From: Xiphydria camelus
Lineage: Eukaryota > Arthropoda > Insecta > Hymenoptera > Xiphydriidae
Direction of reading: 5' to 3'
Assembly (NCBI GenBank): GCA_963678675.1
Contig: OY783192.1
Coordinates: 16,641,005-16,705,004, forward strand
Length of the DNA: 64,000 nucleotides
A program made the position numbers and the translations under genes. The notes under the pieces are model-generated. The model had not been told where the DNA came from and ran no database searches. It saw only the letters and a program-made list of their open reading frames with translations. Positions 1 through 13,699 of the stretch are shown here, in pieces; the first letter of the stretch is position 1; each line of letters begins with the position of its first letter.

Positions 1-1969
<1,969 letters not shown>

Positions 1970-1988
1970 AGAGAGAGAGAGAGAGAGA
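1970..1988. repeat. (AG)n tract between two LINE pieces
   Basis: A short AG run (CT on the minus strand) joins the 3' end of the reverse-transcriptase fragment to the 5' end of the ORF1-only element. Position and sequence match the tail seen at 1-154. Confidence 0.85.
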
Positions 1989-3042
1989 TTGATTCGAGTT
2001 TATTAGCCCTTGGGGGGGGGGGGTTATTCATACATTCCCTTTACATTTTCATACCTCTACAATATATTCGCGTGTCTCCTTTTTACTCTTGCACTCCGTA
2101 TCGCGTTTACAGTATCACACCTTTACATTACGTTCACATCAGTCCTTTTACTCAGTACATACTCTTTTACACTGTGTTTAAAGCTTTTCAGATTATTAAT
2201 GCTTCTTATTTCCTTAGATACTCTGTTATACATTACTGCGCCTTCATACATTAGACTGTGTTGAGCGCTTGTTGTTTTCCTTAAATCTATTTTAATATTG
2301 CCTGCTTGTCTTGTACACATACCTCCATTATTCCCTACAAGTTCTACATTATTACACAATTCATTTGGCATCATATTATTTACCACTTTATATATAAAAA
2401 CAATTACATTATAATTAAGTCTTTCTTCTACAGACATAAAATTTAGTGCTTCAAGTATATCTTTTATTCTCGTATACCTGTTCACTTGTAGTATAGTGCG
2501 CATTGCTCGATTTTGGGCTTTCTGCAGCTTATCCATTTCTGTTTTCCCCATATTTACCATTATCATTGCACAATATTCAAAGTGCGGAGCAATAATTGTT
2601 TTATATACCAGGCAGCGAGTATACATTGATATATTGTTTCCAATTCTTTTTAAGAAACTTGTCTTTTTTCCTACTTTTTTTAGTACATATTCACAGTGTT
2701 TTTTAAACAGTAATTGTTCATCTAATATAACTCCCAAATATTTCATTTCTGTTACTCTCTCGAGTTGAATTCCTCCTTTCGTTATTACATTAATTTCTCT
2801 ACTCAATTCTTTCCTAACACTCCTTATTACCATATATTTTGTTTTGTTTGAATTCATTTTCAGGTTATTTTTATTTAACCAGTCTTCTAATTTTGTTAAC
2901 GTTGTGTCTGTAGTTTAGTTTCTATTTCCTCCATGCTTTCTCCTATTACATAGATCATTGTGTCGTCTGCGAATAGCTTTACATTTGATTCTTCTGTTTG
3001 TATCTCGACTATGTCGTTTATATATAGAAAGAGAGAGAGAGA
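1989..3042 (-). mobile_element. 5'-truncated LINE (reverse-transcriptase 3' half)
   Basis: The minus-strand element is cut at its 5' end next to another AG/CT stretch near 3028-3042. It carries the second half of a reverse transcriptase and ends in AATAAACTCGAATCAAT followed by (CT)n. 5' truncation is the usual outcome of incomplete target-primed reverse transcription. A poly-G run at about 2012-2021 lies within its 3' UTR. Confidence 0.75.
2123..3036 (-). pseudogene. LINE reverse transcriptase fragment, frameshifted
   Basis: Minus-strand reading gives LFLYINDIVE and KLFADDTMIYV, the FADD catalytic box of non-LTR reverse transcriptases. After a frameshift near 2896-2925 it continues with KYLGVILDEQLLFKKH and a thumb/C-terminal part typical of Jockey/CR1-type ORF2. 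Finger and endonuclease domains are absent because of the 5' truncation. The longest clean frame is 244 codons (2123-2857). It cannot encode an active enzyme. It is probably the same or a closely related family as the neighbouring ORF1 element, judged from the shared AATAAACTC plus CT tail. Confidence 0.85.
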
Positions 3043-3286
3043 ATCAGTATCGTATATCACAAGGTGCTTCAATGAAGGGAATCGACTCGAGTGCAACCCA
3101 TCTAGCAAATAGTTTAACAGAAAGTAGTGCAATAATGCTACGCGAATCATTTCGATTCGTTTCAATAAAGCAAATGCCTTGCTGCAAAGTGAATTAAATT
3201 AATTTAAATGTAATTAAAATACATTTCGTTAAGTTAACACAACATTTATTGATTCTGAGGCGGGACGAAGTTCGCCGGGTCAGCTA
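3043..3286 (+). mobile_element. Helitron-like 3' terminus
   Basis: The segment ends GACGAAGTTCGCCGGGTCAG-CTAG followed by T. That is the CTRR-T terminus preceded by a short GC-rich hairpin-capable stretch common at the 3' ends of insect Helitrons. The 5' boundary is arbitrary (start of unique sequence after the AG stretch), and no Rep/helicase coding is present, so it is at most a non-autonomous or truncated copy. Confidence 0.5.
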
Positions 3287-3477
3287 GTTAGTAAATATTG
3301 TTAGGGGGTTGAGAAGAAGAAAGTAATAGAAGTGGGGAAGGGAGGGGATAACGGTTGATAAAGTTATAGATATAAATAGGGAATTCAAGCATCTGTGAGT
3401 TATTATGTCTCTGAAGAGGGCTCGAAGAAGAACCGAAACGTCAGATGTGGTGATTCTTGTTGCTGTTTGGCCTGATT
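3287..3477. other. Unassigned spacer with GAAACGTC motif
   Basis: No coding signal. It contains CTGAAGAGGGCTCGAAG followed by CCGAAACGTC, a GC-rich dyad resembling short conserved motifs often found near retroelement 3' ends. I cannot assign it to a family. Confidence 0.3.
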
Positions 3478-3868
3478 AAACAGGCACACAAAAAAAAAGC
3501 TCCTGTTCCCGGAACCAGACCAGTATATCTTTATGTTTTTGAGGTTGCTGAATCCGAATCCGGTGTCCGTTTGTCTCCATCACGCCACGTTCAAGGTCAT
3601 TTCAAGGTCAAATCCTGGAAAAATAGTCAAATCGATTCAAATTAGTATTCCTATATATTTTTGAGGTCGCTATATCCAAATCCGATGTCCGTTTGATCTG
3701 ACAAGGTCAAATTCAAGGTCATTTCAAGGTCAAATGTATTTATTCTGCCAAAAATGAATTTTTGACTGCAGATTCTGAAAGAACGGGAAATTTTACGTCT
3801 AGATATGTATTCAATTTTGTTGATAACATAACCCCCAAGGTAATTTCAAGGTCAAATCTAGCAAAAAT
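3478..3868 (-). mobile_element. Detached terminal repeat of unclassified DNA transposon A
   Basis: Begins AACAGGCACACAAAAAAAAA and is, over its length, the reverse complement of 15890-16267, the right end of the element carrying the transposase-like gene. It contains five exact TCAAGGTCA nonamers at 3591, 3602, 3713, 3724 and 3846. Two pairs are exactly 11 bp apart. No partner end lies at the expected distance, so this is a solo end or one end of a rearranged copy. Confidence 0.75.
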
Positions 3869-4309
3869 GTTCTAATCTAAAGTCCAAGCTGACCCCCTCC
3901 ATGGGATTGCCGGTCGACGTGTTTCCACTTATAGGGCGCCGGGTCGCGCGTGGAGTGAATAGCGGAGCTTCGATCGCGCCGGTTCGGGTCTGTAGTAAGA
4001 GAGGCCGTGGCGGAGCGGTCAGTCGGAAGGCTGTCGCCTATGGCGGTTTCCTAGCTCTCTCGTGTCTTCAATGCATTACCGCGGATCGGCGTCCATGACC
4101 GAATGATCCGTTGAGCGGTACACGTCTTTGACGTTTAAAAGACGCGGAGGTCTGTTTGGAGATCTGCCAAGTTTTTTTTTCTATGCATCAACTCACTCAG
4201 TTCCGAGCGAGAATAAATCTGTTCTCGTACCGCAAAATAAATTTTGAAATCCAGTCACGTGATCTCTCAATTCAAGTGAATTGGAGCTCTCTCATCGTTG
4301 TAAATTTGA
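3869..4309. other. Unassigned GC-richer spacer
   Basis: No convincing gene. A tRNA A-box-like TGGCGGAGCGGT at about 4012 has no B box at the right distance. The only open frame (65 codons at 3901) has no recognisable motif. Confidence 0.35.
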
Positions 4310-5038
4310 CCCCCACAAAAACAGATTCTCTGTAAAAAAGGCGGCATGTTCATTCAGTGCCAACAAAAATTGATACCTACGTAAAATACTCTCCAAAAAA
4401 GATTTGAAATCAATTAAGATCGCCATGTTCAAGATTTATATATAAAAAGTAAAAGGCATCATTTGAAAGGAAAATTATTGTATATCAAGTTACTAAAAAA
4501 TTTTACTAAAAAATTTATAAAAAATTTTAATAAAAAAGAACTTGCCGCGTTTAAGTTTTCATATTTTGTCCACTATACCGAATAATAGACAGTGCTTGGA
4601 CGGTGCTAGAGTAATTCATAAATTGCACTGCCGAAGTCAAATTCAGAGAAATTCAGAAAGCCCCCGCCTGATTGGTTTCCCGTGCGACATTCGGTATACT
4701 GGTGGTATCATATAAGTGTAAGAATTTATTTAAAATTATAAGTGCATAAACATCGAGTATAATTCTGTCTGAATTTTTTATTTTGAAGGAAAAAACGCAG
4801 CAAGTTCTTTTTTATTAAAATTTTTTTTATAAATTTTGTAGTCGAATTTTTTAGTAACTTGATGTACAATAATTTTCCTTTCAAATGATGCCTTTTACTT
4901 TTTACATATAAATCTTGAACATGGCGATCTTAATTGATTTCAAATCTTTTTTGGAGAGTATTTTACGTAGGTATCAATTTTTGTTGGCACTGAATGAACA
5001 TGCCGCCTTTTTTACAGAGAATCTGTTTTTGTGGGGGG
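4310..5038. repeat. Inverted-repeat module, CCCCCACAAAAACAG ends
   Basis: Arms of roughly 230 bp (4310 to about 4540 and about 4800 to 5038) are reverse complements: left CCCCCACAAAAACAGATTCT, right AGAATCTGTTTTTGTGGGGG. A GC-richer unique centre separates them. The same module lies at 46930-47654. Confidence 0.9.
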
Positions 5039-5656
5039 ATTTCACTACTTTTTGGAATTTATTCACGAGGAGAATACGTACATGTAGAAGAATAGCTTTC
5101 TATTACCACAAAATTAGTCTCACATTTTATACCGATACGAGCCAATTAATTATAACCACGTTACTTTTGATTTATTCTCGTGACATTTTAAAAGGGATTT
5201 ATAGACTAGAGAGCCCTTATATTTTTCACTTTGCCTTAGTATTTTGGAGAAATAAAACATATACCGCTTTCGAATTTACAGGCCATCGGATTTTTCTTAT
5301 ATTTTGGTCGTCTACAGAAATCCATGAAGACGTTTTACCTTCAACTCTCTAATTGTAAGTATACTCTTCCAATGACCATGACGAATTGTTTCATCACATG
5401 TAAAGATACCACTTATGACAGTATATATGTTGTTACATATATTAACTCGAGACGTTGGAATAGTTTTAAGAAATCCTTTTGCATGCACCGCTGAAATTTT
5501 GCCCTTACTCATAAATAAATTTAATTTAATTATTACTACATCATTTAAAGCTTCGATGCTGACCTTACGACTCATTTCAATCCGAGTAGAACATTCATTG
5601 CAAATATCATCATAAACATGCCAATGCGAATAAAAATCATCTATTAACTGTTGCAG

Positions 5657-5767
5657 ATCAAGTATTCCGTTGTGGTGGGGGTCCTGATTGGTCTACTCGC
5701 AAAGATGCGTATACGTTTCTTAGCGAGTAGACCAATCAGGACCCCCGCCGCACCGGAATACTTGATC
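5657..5767. repeat. Near-perfect 111-bp hairpin
   Basis: GATCAAGTATTCCG opens and CGGAATACTTGATC closes a near-perfect palindrome with a short AT-rich loop around 5710. The equivalent hairpin in copy 2 is 51232-51342. The sequence GTCCTGATTGGTCTACTCGC is read in both directions and repeated once more just downstream (5768-5785). Confidence 0.9.
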
Positions 5768-5961
5768 CTGATTGGTCTCTTCGCTGAGTTGCGTGCAAGC
5801 AAAGATACGAGTGACTCGAGAAAGGCCCCCCTGATCTCCCGGTAGCTGTCAATTCGGGAGATCGAAGCATCTAACACGTGTGGCATCTAACCTCGAAATC
5901 AAGTGTACAAGTGATAAGATAATAATTATTCGGGTTTCTTCGGTGAGTTTCCCCAAGTGTT

Positions 5962-7352
5962 TAAAGTAGTTACTTCATTATTGTAATCCAATTCCATTGT
6001 ATCCCTTATTTTTCTGCCACGACTTTGATTGTTGATAGTGGATGGATCAGCCAATAAATTTGATTTTTATTCACTATCAACTATCAAAGTCGTGGCAGAA
6101 AAATAAGGGATACAATGGAATTGGATTACAATAATGTAGTAACTACTTTATTATTATTTTTTCTTTATCGATATAGTCCCTCTTTCGTATTATACTATCC
6201 CACAAGTTCGAATTTATATACCGACCTGTCAAACGTGAAGTGTACATGTACCTCACTTTTATCTCATTAAGTATTACTGCAGACTCTGACATGTCATCTC
6301 GTACAGGTGCAACCGAAGAGGACCTAGCTCGTGTCCTGTCCGTAAAAAGATGACTCGATGGACATCGGAGAATGTCAGACTTGTCACCGAGCGCCTATTA
6401 CCCACGGTACATTTATTGCAATATGCGCTTTTCGTTTCAATTATTCCTGCTTTAAATAACTTTCACTTCTTTCAAAGTATTTACCTTGTACAAACTGTTC
6501 ATCGTAGGGGGCAGCGATCAATGATTGTGACTAATCATGGACAAATTATTCCTGCGATGATGTTCCAGTTGCAAAGCATACACTAGCAAGTCAGCTTACA
6601 GCATCCGATGTTTAGTATCAACATTATCTCCCTTGGAACACCCATCACCTGAGCATAATCGTGATTACGTTAACGTTAATCACAGAATAGACCATGAGCT
6701 CGGGCACATTATCGCAGTAGTAGTTCGGTACACCGAATTGCCTATTAGTTTTAATAGACGAACTTGTCTACGACGAGTCGCTATTATTGATCGCTGCCTC
6801 CTACCACGAACAGTTCAAAAAAGCTCATTAGCTTGAAAGAAGTAAAAGTTATTTAACGCTGGAATAGTTGAAACGAGAAACGCGTATTGCAATTAATGTA
6901 CCGTGGGTAATAGGCGCTCGGTGACAAGTCTGACATTCTCCAATGTCCATCGAGTCATCTTTTTGTGGACAGGACACGAGCTAGATCCTCTTCGGTTGCA
7001 CCTGTACGAGATGACAAGTCAGAAAATCATGAGTCTTCATGAAAATCTTCATACCTACTCGTTCTGCAGTAATACTTAATGAAATAAAAGTGAGGTACAT
7101 GTACACTTCACGTTTGACAGGTCGGTATATAAATTCGAACTTGTGGGATAGTATAATACGAAAGAGGGACTATATCGATAAAGAAAAAATAATAATAAAG
7201 TAGTTACTACATTATTGTAATCCAATTCCATTGTATCCCTTATTTTTCTGCCACGACTTTGATTGTTGATAGTGAATAAAAATCAAATTTATTAGCTGAT
7301 CCATCCACTATCAACAATCAAGGTCGTGGGAGAAAAATAAGGGATGCAATGG
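5962..7352. repeat. 1.4-kb palindrome with palindromic ends
   Basis: Centre near 6657. Arms include 6375-6478 mirrored in about 6835-6940, and at both outer ends a smaller palindrome of about 190 bp (5962-6150; 7197-7384) built on TTTCTGCCACGACTTTGATT. Palindromes inside a palindrome suggest repeated rounds of inverted duplication. Short frames inside are mirror images of each other and look non-coding. Confidence 0.85.
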
Positions 7353-9064
7353 AATTGGATTACAATAATGGAGTAACTACTTTATTATTATTTTTTCTTT
7401 ATTTATATATTTCCTCTTTCGTATTATACTATCACAACAAGTTCCAATTTATATACCGACCTGTCAAGCGTGAAGTGTACATGTACCTCACTTTTATTTC
7501 ATCTCTTCTTCGCCCCTGGTATAATCATTTACATCTCACAAAGCACGTTTTTGCAAGTAACTTTTCTGTAACATTCCTGCGATATTTTGCAATATTCGTG
7601 AATACTACCGTATGTTAGGAATATATATTTCTTGATAAATTCGCGAATGTTGCAAAATATCATAGAGACATTTCGGAATCATTACATCGAAAGATTTCCT
7701 CGATAAGGTACAGCTCGATAAGATTGTACTTGTCAGAGCTGAATTATATGGGGTTTTTATAATTATTTTTTTTAGGAAGTCTCAGAAGAATACAGATGCA
7801 GCATAATATAGATCTGTGCTAGAAAGAATAAGGAATAACCTTCGACGAGCATTCGGGCTGTGGCAACACAGGTTAGAATCAGCAAGATCATGGTAGGGAG
7901 GATATTGAAGGATGAACGCACGTCCATGCAATCGAGGCAGCAGATCTAACCCACCGAATAAACTAATGCAGCTGGTTCTTGGAACAACAAGTGGACGATC
8001 CCTCGTTCAAAAGAAACCCCCTCGGGTTCGCACATGATTTGGAGTCCTTCTGGGTGGAATTGAATAGCAGTACGTTTATTTCTGTAACAAATTATAAATA
8101 ACACAATTATATTCAGTATTTCACTATTCAAAATATACCCAACTTACTCTACGTAGAAATTAAAAAACTATATTAATCTGAGTTAACTAATTCTATAGGT
8201 AATAATGACAGAATTATTAATAGTGATATATTTCCTCTTTCGTATTATACTATCACACAAGTTCAAATTTATATACCGACCTGTTAAAAGTGAAGTGTAC
8301 ATGTACTTCACTTCTATTTTATCTCTTCCTTCGCTTCTGGTGTAACGACGGTCAATGAGGAATCACTGATATCGATTAGGGTTCGAGGGTTATTCCTCAT
8401 TCTTTCTAGGATAGCATCGATATTTTTCTGCACCTGTATTCTTCTGGGACTTCCTAAAATAATTATAAAAACTCTATATAATTCAGCCCTGACAAGTACA
8501 ATTTTATCAAACTGTACCTTATCGAGGAGATCTTTCGACGTAATGAGACCGAAACGTTTCTGTGATGTTTCGCAACATTTGCGAATTTATCGAGAGATAT
8601 ATATTTCTAACATACGCGCGGTAGTGTTCACGAATATTGTAAAATATTGCAGAAATGTTACAGAAAAGTTATGATATTTTGTAATTTCCATCGTTACACT
8701 AGAGGCGAAGAAGAGATGAAATAGAAGTGAGGTACATGTACACTTCACGTTTGACAGGTCGGTATATAAATTGGAACTTGTGTGATAGTATAATACGAAA
8801 GATGAAATATATCATTTTTAATAATTCTGTCATTAGAATTGGTTAACTCAGATTAATATAGTTTCTTAATTTCTACGTTGAGTAAGTTCGGTATATTTTA
8901 AATAGTGAAACTGCAAATGATTAAGTTATTTACAATTTGTTACAGATCGTATGCGAACCCGAGGGGATTTTTTTCGAACAAGGGATCATCCGCTTGTTGT
9001 TCGGCGAGCTGGATCTGCTGTCTCGAGTGCATGGACGTGTGCCACTTTAAATGGATATTTTGTA

Positions 9065-9545
9065 ACTTCCATCGTTACATCAGAGGCGAAGAAGAGATGA
9101 AATAGAAGTGAGGTACATGTACACTTCACGTTTGATAGGTTGGTATATAAATTGGAACTTCTGATAGTATAATACAAAAGAGGAAATAAATCGATAAAGA
9201 AAAATAATAATAAAGTAGTTACTACATTATTGTAATCCAATTCTATTGTATCCTTTATTTTTCTGCCACGACTTTAATTGTTGATAGTAGATGGATCAAC
9301 TAATAAATTTGATTTTTCTTCACTATCAACGATCAAAGTCGTGGCAGAAAAGTAAGGGACACAATGGAATTAGATTACAATAATGTAGTAACTACTTTAT
9401 TATTATTTTTCCTTTATCGATATACTTCCTCTTTCGTATTATACTATCAGAGAAGTTCCAATTTATATACCAACCTATCAAACGTGAAATGTACATGTAC
9501 CTCACTTCTATTTCATCTCTTCTTCGCCTCTGATGTAACAATGGA
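9065..9545. repeat. Palindromic module repeat
   Basis: Symmetric about 9305, with arms of about 235 bp. It uses the same CCACGACTTT core as the modules at 5962-6150 and 7197-7384, and the same flanking AGTGAGGTACATGTACACTT block. The 7.4-10.1 kb interval otherwise holds diverged, partly inverted fragments of the same modules. Confidence 0.8.
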
Positions 9546-10591
9546 AATTAAAAAATATCCATTTAAAGTGGCACACGTCCATGCACTCGAGACAGCAGAT
9601 CCAGCTCGCCAAATGAACTAATGCAACTGGTTCTTGGAACAACAAGTGGATGATCCTTCGTTCGAAAGAAACCCCCTCGGGTTCGCATATGATCTGTAAC
9701 AAATTGTAAATAACAATCATATGGGGTTTTTATAATTATTTTAGGAAGTCCCAGAAGAAAACAGGTGCAGTAAAATATCGATGCTGTGCTAGAAAGAATA
9801 AGGAATAACCCTCGAACCCTAATCGGTATCAGTGATTCCTCAATGATTGTCGTTACAACGGAGACGAAGAACAGATGAAATAGAAGTGAGATACATGTAC
9901 ACTTCAGGTTTGACAGGTCGGTGTGTAAATTGGAACTTGCAATAGTACGAAAGAGGAAATATATCGATAGAGAAAAAATAATGATAAAGTAATTACTTGA
10001 TTGTTGTGATCCAATGCCATTGCATCTCCTATTTTTCTCCTACGGCTTTGATTGTGACAGAGAAGAAAAGCCATCAATTCATCTCGTGCTCGCATGACGC
10101 TGAAACAAAAAATAGAATTATCACAAAGATAATTGTCCTTCCATCGAAAGTGAGGTTAAAGCTGTCAGATAGCAATTAAACTTATCTGATGGTAATTCTT
10201 CTGAGATACTGTCGTCTCCTTTCCTGCTCTTTATGCACAGGCAACCAGAGAAACACAGCACTGCATCCGTTCACTATCTCGATTATCGAAAAAAAAAACA
10301 AATAATTATTAAACTATACGGAGCGTCTGTCACATTCACCACTATTGAGATTCATAACTCCGATTACACTGAATTTTTACATTTTATTAACAAGCGCGTC
10401 CGAGGATCGAAATAAACGCGAGGTTAATCGTTTCGCGAATGGAAATATTTTATTAACTTTGAAAATACCCAAACATTTAAGGAATATATTCTCTTACACT
10501 CTCTCACATACATTTGATGGCGTATGCGTGTGGCTGTATCTGTGTACAGATTTCCGATCATGGCCGACTATCGCCGAAGATAGGCGGAATT

Positions 10592-10751
10592 TTTGTGAGA
10601 TTTTGACATATACATATCGCCCGAGAAATCGGATTCTCGACTTTTAGGCGCAAGGGGCGTGGCTTCGCGTTGCTAAGGAAAAATCTCTGTTAATATGTAA
10701 CTTATAACATTTATTCTTGTCTCTAACAAAAGAGAATAGTCAATTTATATG
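10592..10751. other. Spacer, nothing recognised
   Basis: Short AT-rich segment between the composite and the next palindromic element. Confidence 0.4.
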
Positions 10752-11420
10752 TGAGTCAAGCCATGTCAAGTCGGACTCGAAATTTCCACTAAATCGCGGA
10801 TTTCGAAAATCATAACTCTATTACGAAGGGAGTATGGCACTTACGTTACCGTATTAATATTTCGTGAAAATTCCGTTATTTGTTAATGTTATTAACAATC
10901 AAACTTTGAAGCGCGATTAAAATGAAAAATCATTTTCTCTTAAACTACTTTAGACAATTACTTAAAATTTTGCACACTGATAAAGCAATGTTTACACTAT
11001 CGAATAAATATTTGCTTGAGGTGAAATTGTTTTAAAAAATGAATTTTGCATTAATTTTTTTAAAACAATTGCAATTTTTCATGCGTTCTTCACGCTATAA
11101 AAAAATGGAACTTACATAAATTCATGCGGCAAACGTTGGCCTTTTATAATCTGCAAAGAGAACTTTGTACTTTTCCTCCATTCCGGAGATACGAAATTGT
11201 TTGTTACGCGGTGCGCTCGTAGATCGCGCGGCGCGCTCCGCTACTGGCGTCCGCGGCATCTTGATGGCCGCGCAAACTTGAGCAAAAACCGTTTGAACTT
11301 GCATGAACATGATTTTCCGAATTTGGACAACATACACAGTTTTCTTGTCAGTTTGCTGATGGTGCTCCTGCGGTATACTTGCGTAAAAACTATTCGGTGT
11401 TTCAATATCATTAAGTGAAA

Positions 11421-11632
11421 ATGGTTCGACCGAAGGAATGTTGTAATCCTTTGAAAAAGAAAGGTCATAATTGTGTTCGTCATAAGTTATTCCTCGCGCG
11501 TTACCGCCAAGTGGAATAAAAAATTCGAAGAATACATTGATCGATATATTTGTCAGATATGTCGTAAAGACATGTATAATGATGTTAAAATTGCTTCAAA
11601 TGTAGAAAATGAAGGCCCAAGCACGAAGTGAG
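11421..11632 (+). pseudogene. N-terminal Cys-rich transposon exon, arm 1
   Basis: ATG-GTT-CGA opens MVRPKECCNPLKKKGHNCV, stops after about 30 codons, and after a frameshift continues KKFEEYIDRYICQICRKDMY. The Cys/His pattern (CC..H.C..C-x2-C) suggests a zinc-binding module. I have seen similar N-termini in uncharacterised arthropod transposon proteins but cannot name the family. The mirrored copy on the other arm carries the same defect, so the damage predates the inverted duplication or was homogenised afterwards. Confidence 0.5.
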
Positions 11633-11642
11633 TTTACTAATT

Positions 11643-12239
11643 ACACAGGTTTACAAAAAAAAAAGTCCGGACTATTTAACCGGACCATGGTATTCCGAGG
11701 TATTTTTGCATCCTGAATCCGATCCCGAGGTCATCTGAGCCCCATCACGTCAGAAAAATGAGATTTCAAGGTCATTTAGAGGTTAAAATGACCATTTTTT
11801 GGAACTGGATCCGGGACAATTTCTCAAGCGACCTGTTGAGTTCGAGGGTAGCTGTTTAGGTCTTGAATACCTTCCAAACATTGGAATGGAGTCCTAAATC
11901 TCGACCGGGACTATCACAGAACCACCCCAGTTGATAAAATGTTGCCATGATCGTTGTATCTCGCGGATTACGATCTCCCTGTCAAGGCATCCAATTCCGG
12001 CGATCCGTTCACTGTGACAGTGGACCCAGCACTGACGTTAATGGCCTTAGAACCTTGGAGTCATGCTCTGGGTGCTGCTCAGGGCAGTCCCATTTCCTTA
12101 TTTATTTATTTCGAAATCTTGTTTTTCTGACGTGATGGGGCTCAGATGACCTCGGGATCGGATTCAGGATGCAAAAATACCTCGGAATACCATGGTCCGG
12201 TCAAATAGTCCGGACTTTTTTTTTGTTGTAAACCTGTGT
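11643..12239. mobile_element. Inverted-repeat MITE B, ACACAGG ends
   Basis: Begins ACACAGGTTTACAAAAAAAA and ends TTTTTGTTGTAAACCTGTGT, with inverted arms of about 120 bp around a unique centre. The end layout (ACACAGG, a short spacer, C, a run of A, G, then a GC box) matches transposon A at 3478 and 16267, and it has one TCAAGGTCA at 11766. I place it in the same superfamily as A. A second copy is at 21607-22202. Confidence 0.8.
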
Positions 12240-12427
12240 TATTTTTATATTTTATTGTATAATTAATTGCTATACTGTAACACCTTCTTTAATAGTGAAC
12301 CACGAAGAAACTTCCAAGTAATTATAACTGTTCACTGTTCAAATCCAATATTTACATTCAGTTAAAAATTCAATTCGTTCCCTGGAAGGTATTACAGTAT
12401 AGCAATTAATTATCGGTATTAACTATC

Positions 12428-12642
12428 TTGGGTCTTGGGTGCTTGGGTCTTCATTTTCTACATTTGAAGCAATTTTAACATCATTATACATGTCCTTACG
12501 ACATATTTGACAAATATATCGATCAATGTATTCTTCGAATTTTTTATTCCACTTGGCAGTAACGCGCGAGGAACAACTTATGACGAACACAATTATGACC
12601 TTTCCTTTTCAAAGGATTACAACATTCCTTCGGTCGAACCAT
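12428..12642 (-). pseudogene. N-terminal Cys-rich transposon exon, arm 2
   Basis: Mirror image of the exon at 11421-11632, differing at a few codons (LKRKGHNC for LKKKGHNC). It has the same stop after the first 30 codons and the same downstream ICQICRKDMY reading in another frame. A third copy in the same orientation lies in the duplicated block near 22393-22605. Confidence 0.5.
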
Positions 12643-13699
12643 TTTCACTTAATGATATTGAAACACCGAATAGTTTTTAAGCAAGTATACCGCACGAGCA
12701 CCATCAGCAAACTGACAAGAAAACTGTCTATTTGCCAAACTCGGAAAATCATGTTCATGCAAGTTCAAACGGTTTTTGCTCAAGTTTGCGCGGCCATCAA
12801 GTTGCCGCGGACGCCAGTAGCGGAGCGCGCCGCGCGATCTACGAGCGCACCGCGTAACAAACAATTTCGTATCTCCGGAATGGAGAAAAAGTACAAAGTT
12901 CTCTTTGCAGATTATAAAAGGCCAACGTTTGCCGCATGAATTGATGTAAGTTTCATTTTTTTATAGCGTGAAGACCGCAAGAAAAATTGCAATTGTTTTA
13001 AAAAAATTAATGCAAAATACATTTTTTAAAACAATTTCACCTCAAGCAAATATGTATTCGATAGTGTAAACATTGCTTTATCAGTGTGCAAAATTTCAAG
13101 TAATTGTCTAAAGTAGTTTAAGAGAAAACGATTTTTCATTTTAATTGCGCTTCAAAGTTTGATTGTTAATAATATTAACAAATAACAGAATTTTCACGAA
13201 ATATTAATACGGTAACGTAAGTGCCATATTCCCTTCGCAATAGAGTTATTATTTCCGAAATCCGCGATTTAGTGGAAATTTCGAGTCCGACTTGACATGG
13301 CTTGACTCTATGGCGTAACTAAGCATAGTTTTGATTATAACCGTATATTTATTGAGAAAATTCGATGTAAAAATTGAGGGGTGCAGGGGGCAGACATTTG
13401 TGGTGTAAAGAGACACTGGTGCTCGCGACATCAGCGCTGTCGTGTCTGAGCGCGAAACTACTTGAACGAACATGCCGCGAAACACTGCCGTGTCTCTTGA
13501 TACAGCGAATATGTGTGGTGTGCCTGCACCCAGGGTACCTCCACGCGGTGACGGTGGGCAACGGTTTTTTTTATTGTTTATTTTTCCGGCAAAATCCCTG
13601 GATGAAGGCGTCCAAGCCGTCATGGCAGGCACACGGAAATGTGTTACAAGCGACCGCAGTTCTGCATTGGTGGAAAACTTGGCTACTGTAGAGTCTATC

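Larger units (their letters stand above)
4310..10591. mobile_element. 6.3-kb non-coding palindrome-rich composite, copy 1
   Basis: Begins with CCCCCACAAAAACAG and shares continuous similarity with 46930-54394 up to GGCCGA..AGATAGGCGGA near 10591. In copy 2 the homology also starts exactly at the CCCCCAC end, so the left edge is a real element boundary. It contains no recognisable protein gene. It is made of inverted modules: 4310-5038, 5657-5767, 5962-7352, 7078-7505 and 9065-9545. This copy lacks three insertions found in copy 2 and so serves as the empty site. Family unknown; it may be a foldback-type element or several nested ones that were duplicated together. Confidence 0.7.
10752..13308. 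mobile_element. 2.56-kb foldback element with ~870-bp inverted arms
   Basis: The left end GAGTCAAGCCATGTCAAGTC is mirrored by GACTTGACATGGCTTGACTC at the right end. Arms run to about 11640 and back from about 12425. Each arm contains the same short coding exon (11421 on +, 12642 on -) behind a GC-rich CpG-containing block that could be a promoter. A second inverted-repeat element (11643-12239) sits in the middle. Target duplication is not clear at these ends. Confidence 0.85.

Noticed and set aside
4000..4080. Possible tRNA gene
   Set aside because: TGGCGGAGCGGT fits an A box but there is no B box or acceptor pairing at the right distance.
5644..5886. Complementary 80- and 64-codon frames across the hairpin
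   Set aside because: They are mirror readings of the same palindrome and repeat in copy 2; no protein signal.
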